This document shows positions 1 through 5,488 of a DNA stretch of 6,235 bases, piece after piece. A program made the translations under genes and the position numbers. The notes beneath the pieces were generated by a model, which was given only the letters and a program-made list of their open reading frames with translations, ran no database searches and was not told where the DNA came from. The stretch lies in contig JALWGP010000419.1 in NCBI GenBank assembly GCA_027038775.1, positions 1 through 6,235 of the forward strand, given 5' to 3'. This DNA is from Sedimenticola sp. (lineage in GTDB: Bacteria; Pseudomonadota; Gammaproteobacteria; Chromatiales; Chromatiaceae). Position 1 is the first letter of the stretch, and each line of letters opens with the position of its first letter.

Positions 1-52
1 CCCCGAGACCCAGCGCACCACCGGCAAGGTGGAGGCGGTGCACCTGCTGCCC
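1..52 (+). other. mfd: Inverted fragment of mfd at the window edge
   Basis: Read on the plus strand from base 2, this stretch gives PETQRTTGKVEAVHLLP. From memory of the family, this matches the Mfd segment that follows the LFPMGS motif by about 20 residues (E. coli Mfd has a DVDSQRTLEEVEAINLLP-like segment there). The rest of mfd lies on the minus strand, so this piece is upside down relative to the gene and lacks the roughly 20 residues that should lie between. The minus-strand frame is also open through here, but its peptide (RCTASTLPVVRWVSG) does not resemble Mfd. It is best read as one arm of a fold-back junction rather than as a gene of its own. Confidence 0.8.
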
Positions 53-603
53 ATGGGGAAGAGATCGAACAGGGAGCCGCGCACGGCGAACTCCCCGTGG
101 CCCATCACCTGGGAGACGCACTGGTAGCCGGCCTGCTCCAGCCGGCGGCGGAAGTCGCCCAGGTTCAGCCGCTGGCCGGTCTCCAGCACCAGGGCGTGGG
201 CGGCCAGGTAGCCGGGCGGCAGGATGCGCTGCTGCAGGGTGGATACCGGCACCACCAGCACGCCGCGCCCGGTCTCCTGCAGTCGCTGCAGGGTGAGGAG
301 CCGCTCGGAGACCAGCTCGGGCAGGGGCGAGAAGACGTCGTAGGGAAGGGTCTCCCAGTCGGGAAAGTGGAGGATGGGGAGCGCCTCGTCCCCGAGGAAG
401 AAGGCCAGCTCCTGTTCCAGCTGCCGCGCCTCCTGCAGGTCGCGGGTCACCGCCACCACCAGCTTCGGCCACTTACGCGCCGCCTCGGCCACGGCCAGCC
501 CGCGGGCGGCGCCCAGCACGCGGCCCCACAGCAGGCGTTCGCCCCCCTTCCCCGGCAGGGGCGGGGCAAGGGGAGCGGCTGTCTTGTCCATCTCGGGCTT
601 CAT
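46..603 (-). CDS. mfd: Transcription-repair coupling factor Mfd, N-terminal 186 residues (cut at an inversion junction)
   Basis: Mfd removes RNA polymerase stalled at DNA lesions and recruits UvrA for nucleotide excision repair. Only the N-terminal UvrB-like region is present. Recognisable motifs are DWETLPYD (residues 82-89), the GVLVVPVSTLQQRILP stretch (114-129) and GHGEFAVRGSLFDLFPMGS (168-186), all characteristic of the UvrA-binding module of Mfd. The motor and RNA-polymerase-interaction domains are absent from the window. The first in-frame ATG is 603-601. A second ATG at 591-589 (MDKTAAPL) is a possible alternative start, and neither has a strong Shine-Dalgarno sequence. After Ser186 the homology stops abruptly although the frame stays open to base 1. 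The continuation of the protein appears on the other strand at 2-52. The gene is divergent from the RND transporter. Confidence 0.92.
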
Positions 604-678
604 TGAAGGGCGCGTATTGTGCCACAGATGGAACCCGGTGTCGGGGTGGGCCCGCAGCCCGGGCCGGCGGATGTGTCA

Positions 679-691
679 GCCGAAAGTCGGC
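679..691. other. Short inverted repeat in the divergent intergenic region
   Basis: GCCGA (679-683) and TCGGC (687-691) are perfectly complementary around a 3-base AAG centre. It lies just beside the TATATT hexamer (694-699), so it could be an operator half-site pair. In GC-rich DNA a 5-bp palindrome can also occur by chance. Confidence 0.25.
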
Positions 692-759
692 GGAATATAG
701 GGGGGAATTTGTGGTAGGGTTGCCCAATTTCGCGGGTGCGTTTCCACGAGGAATTTTTC

Positions 760-765
760 GAGAAG
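760..765 (+). promoter_or_regulatory. Probable ribosome binding site for the RND transporter
   Basis: GAGAAG ends 6 bases before the ATG at 772. This supports ATG 772 over the in-frame GTG at 736, which has no purine-rich sequence upstream. A GAGGAA at 748-753 is too far from ATG 772 for normal spacing and lies downstream of the GTG. Confidence 0.45.
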
Positions 766-771
766 TTAGGG

Positions 772-3057
772 ATGGACAACAAGCGTTTCTTCCAGTTCGT
801 TCTCGGGCATCCCTGGTGGGTGGTGATCCTCAGCCTGCTGCTCATCGCCGCAGTGGGCTCGGGCATCCGTTTTCTCCAGTTCAAGAACGACTACCGCATG
901 TTCTTCAGCGCGGAGAACCCCCAGCTGAAGGCCTTCGAGGCGATGCAGAACACCTACACCAAGGTGGACAACGTGCTCTTCGTGGTCTCGCCGAAGGATG
1001 GCAACGTCTTCACCCGTCGTACCCTGGCCACGGTCGAGTGGCTCACGAACGAGGCCTGGCAGATCCCCTATTCCATCCGGGTCGACTCCATCACCAACTA
1101 CCAGCACACCGAGGCGGAGGGCGACGACCTGCTGGTGGCCAACCTGGTGGAGGAGGCCGGGCAGCTCACCGACGGGCAGCTGGAGAAGATCCGCAAGGTG
1201 GCGCTGCACGAGCCGTTGCTGGTGGGCAGGCTGGTCTCTCCCGACGGCGCGCATGCGGGCATCAACGTCACCATCCAGCTGCCGGGCAAGCGCCTGGACG
1301 AGGTGCCGGAGGTGGCGCAGTTCGCCCGCGAGCTGGCGCAGCGGGCCATGGAGCGCGATCCCGGCGTGGAGGTGCGGCTCACCGGCATGGTGATCATGAA
1401 CGCCGAGTTCCCGCGGATTTCCCAGCGGGACATGAAGACGCTCTACCCCATCATGGTGGGGATCATCCTGCTGGCGATGGTCTTCATGCTGCGCTCGGTC
1501 TCCGGTGTCGTCGCCTCCATGGGCGTGCTCTTCCTGTCGGTGATCGCCACCATGGGCTTCACCGGCTGGCTGGGCATCTACCTCAGTCCGCCCACGGTGA
1601 CCACGCCGGTGGTGGTGATGACCCTGGCGGTGGCCGACTGCATCCACCTCGTCGTCATCTTCCTGCAGGGATTGCGGAAGGGACTGGACAAGCGGGCCGC
1701 CATGCTGGAGAGCCTGCGGCTCAACCTGGGGCCGGTCTTCCTCACCTCGCTGACCACCGTCATCGGCTTTCTCAGCCTCAACTTCTCGGATGCGCCGCCC
1801 TTCCGCGACCTGGGCAACATGGCGGCCATGGGGGTGACCGTGGCCTTCTTCCTCTCCATCACCTTCCTGCCGGCCATGATGATGATCCTGCCGGTGAAGC
1901 CGGGCCAGGCGCACACCCGCGGGCAGGGCAGCATGGACGGCATCGCCGATTTCGTCATCCGCCACCGCCGCGGGTTGCTGATCGGCATGGGGGGCTTCAT
2001 CCTCTTTCTCGTGGCCCAGGTGCCGCGCAACGCGCTCAACGACGAGTTCGTGAAGTATTTCAGCGAGAAGGTCTCCTTCCGGCAGGACACGGAATACACC
2101 GAGCGGCACCTCACCGGCATCTACCTCCTGGAGTTCTCCCTGCCCGCGGGGAGCGAGGGCGGCATCACCGACCCGGACTACCTGCGCCGGCTGGACGCCT
2201 TCGCCCGCTGGCTGCGCCAGCAGCCGGAGGTGCTGCACGTGAACGTCTTCACCGACATCATGAAGCGGCTCAACAAGAACCTCCACGGTGACGACCCGTC
2301 CTGGTACCGGCTGCCGGACAACCGCGAGCTGGCCGCCCAGTACCTGCTGCTCTACGAGTTCTCGCTGCCCTTCGGCCTGGACCTGAACAACCAGGTCAAC
2401 GTGAAGAAGTCGGCCACCAAGCTCACGGTAACCCTGAAGTCCATCTCCTCCGAGGAGCTGCTGGCGCTGCAGGAGCGGGCCCAGCAGTGGCTGAAGGAGC
2501 ATGCGCCCTCCATGTACACGGAGGCGGCCAGCCCCACGCTCATGTTTGCCCACATCGGCCACCGCAACATCCGCGCCATGCTGGAGGGAACCCTCATCGC
2601 CCTGGTGCTCATCTCCCTGGTGCTGACGATTTTCCTGCGCTCGGTTCGCATCGGCCTGCTCAGCCTGGTTCCCAACCTGGCGCCCATCGGCATGGGCTTT
2701 GGCCTGTGGGGGCTCTTCGTGGGCGAGGTGGGGCTGGCGCTGTCGGTGGTGGGGGGAATGACCATCGGCATCGTGGTGGACGATACGGTACACTTCCTCA
2801 GCAAGTACCTGCGCGCGCGCCGCGAGCAGGGCGCCACGCCGGAGGAGGCGGTGCGCTACGCCTTCCACACCGTGGGGACGGCGCTGTGGGTCACCACCCT
2901 GGTGCTGATGCTGGGTTTCGGCGTGCTCGCCCTGTCCGACTTCAAGCTCAATTCCGGAATGGGGCTGCTTACCGCCATCACCATCGGCCTGGCGCTGCTG
3001 GCGGATTTCTTCTTCCTGCCGCCCCTGCTCATGCGATTCGGAGACGAGAAGAGATGA
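772..3057 (+). CDS. RND superfamily (MMPL/HpnN-type) inner-membrane transporter
   Basis: A 761-residue predicted proton-driven exporter. The layout is the RND fold in duplicate: TM1 (about 14-32), a large periplasmic loop (33-222), TM2-TM6 (about 224-241, 245-265, 275-299, 321-338, 351-375), TM7 (402-418), a second periplasmic loop (419-604), then TM8-TM12 (about 606-622, 628-652, 655-680, 701-720, 731-756). TM4 carries AVADCIH (Asp289, His292) and TM10 carries GIVVDDTVHF (Asp670, Asp671, His674). These mid-membrane acidic and His residues are typical of the proton relay in MMPL-type RND proteins. The length fits single-gene MMPL proteins rather than the roughly 1,000-residue tripartite drug pumps, and no membrane-fusion-protein gene is adjacent. 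I chose ATG 772 because MDNKRFFQFVLGHPWW leads directly into TM1 and has a better ribosome binding site. An in-frame GTG at 736 would add 12 residues. The stop overlaps the start of the LolA-like gene. The family exports lipids, hopanoids or other hydrophobic molecules; the substrate here is unknown. Confidence 0.88.
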   Translation: MDNKRFFQFVLGHPWWVVILSLLLIAAVGSGIRFLQFKNDYRMFFSAENPQLKAFEAMQNTYTKVDNVLFVVSPKDGNVFTRRTLATVEWLTNEAWQIPYSIRVDSITNYQHTEAEGDDLLVANLVEEAGQLTDGQLEKIRKVALHEPLLVGRLVSPDGAHAGINVTIQLPGKRLDEVPEVAQFARELAQRAMERDPGVEVRLTGMVIMNAEFPRISQRDMKTLYPIMVGIILLAMVFMLRSVSGVVASMGVLFLSVIATMGFTGWLGIYLSPPTVTTPVVVMTLAVADCIHLVVIFLQGLRKGLDKRAAMLESLRLNLGPVFLTSLTTVIGFLSLNFSDAPPFRDLGNMAAMGVTVAFFLSITFLPAMMMILPVKPGQAHTRGQGSMDGIADFVIRHRRGLLIGMGGFILFLVAQVPRNALNDEFVKYFSEKVSFRQDTEYTERHLTGIYLLEFSLPAGSEGGITDPDYLRRLDAFARWLRQQPEVLHVNVFTDIMKRLNKNLHGDDPSWYRLPDNRELAAQYLLLYEFSLPFGLDLNNQVNVKKSATKLTVTLKSISSEELLALQERAQQWLKEHAPSMYTEAASPTLMFAHIGHRNIRAMLEGTLIALVLISLVLTIFLRSVRIGLLSLVPNLAPIGMGFGLWGLFVGEVGLALSVVGGMTIGIVVDDTVHFLSKYLRARREQGATPEEAVRYAFHTVGTALWVTTLVLMLGFGVLALSDFKLNSGMGLLTAITIGLALLADFFFLPPLLMRFGDEKR

Positions 3058-3830
3058 AGAGACTGCTGATGCTGTTCCTGCTGGTGCTGGCTGCTGCCGC
3101 TGGCGCCGAGACGCCAGAGGAGAAGGGGCTGGCCATCGCAAGGGAGGTGGATGCCCGCGATACCGGCTGGGGGGATTTCCAGGCGAAGATGAGCATGCTG
3201 CTGCGCAACCGCCACGGCGAGGAGAGCTTGCGCCAGATGCGGGTGAAGTCCCTCGAGGTGGAGGGGGACGGTGACAAGACTCTCATCGTCTTCGACGAGC
3301 CGCGCGATGTGAAGGGCACGGCCCTGCTCACCTTCTCGCACAAGACGAAGGACGACGACCAGTGGCTCTACCTGCCGGCGCTGAAAAGGGTGAAGCGCAT
3401 CGCCTCGCGCAACAAGTCGGGCCCTTTCATGGGCAGCGAGTTCGCCTACGAGGACCTCGCCTCCCAGGAGATCGAGAAGTACACCTACAAGTACATCCGC
3501 GACGACGAGCTGGACGGCACGCCGGTCTTCGTCATCGAGCGCTACCCGGTGAGCAAGTATTCGGGCTACAAGCGGCAGCTGGTGTGGATCGACAAGGCGC
3601 GCTACATCCCGTTGAAGATCGAGTTCTACGATCGCAAGAACAGTCTGCTCAAGACCCTCACCTTCAAGGGCTACCGCCAGTACCTCGACCGCTACTGGCG
3701 GGCCGAAGAGATGTTCATGCAGAACCACCAGACCGGCAAGAGCACCCTGCTCACCTGGAAAGAGTACCGTTTCCGCACCGGGTTGAAGGACTCCGACTTC
3801 ACGCGCAACAGCCTCAAGCGGGCGCGGTGA
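3054..3830 (+). CDS. Periplasmic LolA-like carrier (outer membrane lipoprotein-sorting protein family)
   Basis: A 258-residue predicted secreted protein. Residues 1-18 (MKRLLMLFLLVLAAAAGA) form a Sec signal peptide with likely cleavage before ETPEE, and there is no lipobox Cys. The mature part has features I associate with the LolA-like family annotated as outer membrane lipoprotein-sorting protein: FDEPRDVKGTALLTF (80-94), a QWLYLPALKRVKRI strand (103-116) and SGPFMGSEFAYEDL (122-135). LolA-like proteins have a half-barrel that carries acyl chains through the periplasm. This one is longer than classical LolA (about 180-200 mature residues) and is not the housekeeping lolA. Its ATG overlaps the transporter stop as ATGA, with GGAGA at 3040-3044 as ribosome binding site, so the two are translationally coupled and probably act together. 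The cargo is not visible from sequence. Confidence 0.85.
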   Translation: MKRLLMLFLLVLAAAAGAETPEEKGLAIAREVDARDTGWGDFQAKMSMLLRNRHGEESLRQMRVKSLEVEGDGDKTLIVFDEPRDVKGTALLTFSHKTKDDDQWLYLPALKRVKRIASRNKSGPFMGSEFAYEDLASQEIEKYTYKYIRDDELDGTPVFVIERYPVSKYSGYKRQLVWIDKARYIPLKIEFYDRKNSLLKTLTFKGYRQYLDRYWRAEEMFMQNHQTGKSTLLTWKEYRFRTGLKDSDFTRNSLKRAR

Positions 3831-3836
3831 GCGTTT

Positions 3837-4058
3837 GCCGTGAAGGTTTGAAGTTAGGCCCGGGGTATAGGTGTAGGAGCGGCGCCCCCGCCGCGAAGGT
3901 TTGAAATTCGGCCCGAGGGCGGGCCTCCTACAGGTAGGAGCGGCGCCCCCGCCGCGAATGTTCCCGGGTTCGGCCCGGGGGCGGGCCTCCTACACCTGTA
4001 GGAGCAGCGCCCCCGCCGCGAACCGTTTTTGAATCCGGCCCGTGGGCGGGCCTCCTGC
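3837..4058. repeat. Left REP array: alternating inverted palindromes (three full pairs plus a decayed half unit)
   Basis: Two REP types alternate. Type H, on the plus strand, has head GTAGGA, stem GCGGCG, loop CCCC, stem CGCCGC and tail GAA. Copies are H1 3873-3897, H2 3934-3958 and H3 3998-4022 (one stem change, G to A). Type T, inverted, reads on the minus strand as head GTAGGA, stem GGCCCG, loop CCCC, stem CGGGCC and tail GAA. Copies are T1 3907-3931, T2 3969-3993 and T3 4034-4058 (head altered). The H-to-T linker is GTTTGAA-like in most copies, and 2-4 bases separate T from the next H. Bases 3837-3870 are a decayed unit resembling the H tail, linker and start of a T. GTAG-headed palindromes in opposed pairs match REP/BIME elements that are mobilised in trans by RAYT transposases. 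No RAYT gene is in the window. The array fills the gap between the carrier and barrel genes. Confidence 0.9.
4034..4058 (-). repeat. REP copy T3, abutting the start codon of the barrel gene
   Basis: The last palindrome of the left array keeps its 6-bp stem (GGCCCG and CGGGCC around TGGG on the plus strand). Its head has drifted: the plus-strand end is CTCCTGC instead of CTCCTAC. The next three bases are the ATG of the downstream gene, so there is no room for a normal Shine-Dalgarno sequence between repeat and start codon. Confidence 0.85.
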
Positions 4059-5249
4059 ATGCCGATGAAACGACTGCTGATCATCACGTTCCTCCTCTTC
4101 TGGACCCTGCCGGCCGGCGCCTGGGAGTGGTCGGGCAACGTCGCGGTGGAGGGACGCACCTTCTTCCAGTCGCCCCTGGATCCCCGCCAGTACGACAACG
4201 ACGGTTCCGTCAGCCTGGAACCGGAGCTGGCCCACGAGTGGAACGACGGGCGGGACCAGTTCGTCTTCCGCCCCTTCGGCCGCCTCGATGCGCGCGACAG
4301 CGAGCGCAGCCACTGGGACATCCGCGAGCTCCAGTGGACCCATGCCGGAGACGGCTGGGAGACCACCATCGGCGTGAGCAAGGTCTACTGGGGTGTCACC
4401 GAGGCGTGGCACCTGGTGGACATCGTCAACCAGACCGACCTGGTGGAGAATCCCGACGGCGAGCAGAAGCTGGGACAGCCCATGGTCAAGCTCTCCCTCG
4501 AGCGGGAGTGGGGCACCCTGGACTTCTTCCTGCTCACCGGTTTCCGCGAGCGCACCTTCCCCGGCGGGAAGGGACGCATCCGCACCCATCCCCGGGTGGA
4601 CACCGATCTCACGGAGTACCAGTCGGGCGCCGGGCGGAAGCGGGTGGACCTGGCCGCGCGCTGGTCCCACTATATCGGCGAGTGGGACATCGGCGTGTCG
4701 CTGTTCCACGGCACCGGCCGAGATCCCCTGTTCCTTCCGACCGTGAACGGGAAGGGCGAGCCGGTGCTGGCACCCTACTACGAGCTCATCGACCAGGTGA
4801 ACCTCGACCTGCAGGCCACCCTGGGCCAGTGGCTGTGGAAGCTGGAGGCGCTCTACCGCGACAGCGACCACGATGCCTTCTACGCCTGGACCGGCGGCTT
4901 CGAGTACACCCTGGTGGGGGTGGCGGAGACCGCCATGGACCTGGGTTTCGTGGGGGAGGTTCTCTACGACCAGCGCGGTGACCGCTCGGCCACCCCCTTC
5001 AACCACGACGCCTTCCTCGCCCTGCGCTGGACCGCCAACGACGAACAGAGCAGCGAGCTGCTGGGCGGCTTCGTCGTGGACTGGGAGAACGGCTCCACCC
5101 TGCTCAACATCGAGGGCAGCCGCCGCCTGGGCCAGAGCTGGAAGGCGACCCTGCAGCTGCGGGCCTGGCTCAACGTGGACGGCAAGGATCCGCAGTATTC
5201 CTTCAACCGGGACGACTACCTGCAGCTGGAGCTGGCGCGGTATTTCTGA
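4059..5249 (+). CDS. Predicted outer-membrane beta-barrel protein, family not recognised
   Basis: 396 residues from ATG 4059, or 394 from ATG 4065. An in-frame TTG at 4029 would translate part of a REP and is rejected. Residues 1-21 (MPMKRLLIITFLLFWTLPAGA) form a Sec signal peptide with probable cleavage before WEWSG. The mature part has no long hydrophobic helices. It shows alternating polar and aromatic or aliphatic residues, many Trp/Tyr/Phe and acidic turns, and ends in DDYLQLELARYF. A terminal Phe after an amphipathic strand is the usual BAM-recognised barrel signal. I do not recognise a named family. Proteins of this kind are often found as hypothetical genes beside RND plus LolA-like pairs, which suggests the outer-membrane partner of that system. 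Two features are odd: no Shine-Dalgarno sequence is visible, and REP arrays bracket the gene on both sides. Transcription presumably comes from the upstream operon through the left array, or from an unseen promoter. Confidence 0.75.
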   Translation: MPMKRLLIITFLLFWTLPAGAWEWSGNVAVEGRTFFQSPLDPRQYDNDGSVSLEPELAHEWNDGRDQFVFRPFGRLDARDSERSHWDIRELQWTHAGDGWETTIGVSKVYWGVTEAWHLVDIVNQTDLVENPDGEQKLGQPMVKLSLEREWGTLDFFLLTGFRERTFPGGKGRIRTHPRVDTDLTEYQSGAGRKRVDLAARWSHYIGEWDIGVSLFHGTGRDPLFLPTVNGKGEPVLAPYYELIDQVNLDLQATLGQWLWKLEALYRDSDHDAFYAWTGGFEYTLVGVAETAMDLGFVGEVLYDQRGDRSATPFNHDAFLALRWTANDEQSSELLGGFVVDWENGSTLLNIEGSRRLGQSWKATLQLRAWLNVDGKDPQYSFNRDDYLQLELARYF

Positions 5250-5261
5250 TGCTGTTTGAAA

Positions 5262-5488
5262 TTCGGCCCGGGGGCGGGCCTCCTACAGGTAGGAGCGGCG
5301 CCCCGCCGCGAATGTTTGAAGTTCGGCCCGGGTGTGGGCCTCCCACAGTGAACACCCTGTAGGAGCGGCGCCCCCGCCGCGAATGTTTGGAATTCGGTCC
5401 GGGGCGGGCCTCTCACGGTGAATATCCTGTAGGAGCGGCGCCCCCGCCGCGAACGGTTTGAAATTCGGCCCGGGTGCGGGCCTTCTAC
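5262..5488. repeat. Right REP array: alternating inverted palindromes, seven copies
   Basis: Same two REP types and same orientation as the left array, here starting and ending with T: T4 5262-5286, H4 5289-5312 (loop CCC, one base shorter), T5 5322-5346, H5 5359-5383, T6 5393-5416, H6 5429-5453, T7 5464-5488. T4 is identical to T2 in the left array; H5 and H6 are identical to H1 and H2. T5 and T6 have base changes in their heads, and their T-to-H spacers are longer (12 bases, GTGAA-containing) than the 2-base spacer after T4. The linker is GTTTGAA or GTTTGGAA. The array lies between the convergent barrel and bpt genes and enters the last codons of bpt. It could act as a bidirectional RNA-stabilising or gyrase/IHF-type site, as known for BIMEs. 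No T-tract of a classical terminator is present. Confidence 0.9.
5464..5488 (-). repeat. REP copy T7, overlapping the bpt stop codon
   Basis: Read on the minus strand, the element begins GTAGAAGGCCCG. Its GTAG signature starts at 5488, and the TAG within it (5487-5485) is the in-frame stop codon of bpt. The stem GGCCCG/CGGGCC is intact; the loop is GGTG on the plus strand. Confidence 0.85.

Larger units (their letters stand above)
604..771. promoter_or_regulatory. Divergent intergenic region between mfd and the RND transporter
   Basis: These 168 bases separate two divergent starts and should hold promoters for both directions. They are more AT-rich than the flanking genes, especially at 691-760. 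A TATATT hexamer on the minus strand (699-694) could be a -10 element for mfd, but no good -35 lies 16-18 bases upstream of it. No convincing sigma-70 pair was found for the plus-strand operon either. A small perfect hairpin occurs at 679-691. The function of the region is inferred from gene layout. Confidence 0.4.

Noticed and set aside
97..606. Plus-strand open frame opposite mfd
   Set aside because: The minus strand gives a clear Mfd N-terminus, and the plus-strand peptide has no recognisable features.
736..771. GTG start at 736 for the transporter
   Set aside because: There is no Shine-Dalgarno sequence upstream, and it adds a 12-residue charged leader. ATG 772 has GAGAAG at good spacing. 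The GTG is not fully excluded.
603..2291. Long plus-strand open frame overlapping the transporter in another frame
   Set aside because: Its composition is Gly/Arg/His/Ala rich and low in complexity, typical of a frame-shifted reading of high-GC DNA. The overlapping frame has strong RND motifs.
766..3141. Long open frame (791 codons) on the minus strand opposite the RND transporter
   Set aside because: It is a shadow of the GC-rich transporter gene. Its peptide is rich in His, Gln, Arg and Gly with no domain, and it is incompatible with the clear 12-TM protein on the other strand.
3837..4058. CRISPR array
   Set aside because: The repeats are self-palindromic, of two alternating types, with 2-12 base spacers and repeated linkers rather than unique 30-40 base spacers. 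No cas genes are present.
4029..4058. TTG start at 4029 for the barrel gene
   Set aside because: It would translate REP sequence into an Arg-rich leader before the signal peptide and has no ribosome binding site. ATG 4059 or 4065 gives a normal signal peptide.
5250..5488. Rho-independent terminators made by the palindromes
   Set aside because: The hairpins are strong but none is followed by a T-tract on either strand. A role in termination or RNA protection is possible but not shown by the sequence.
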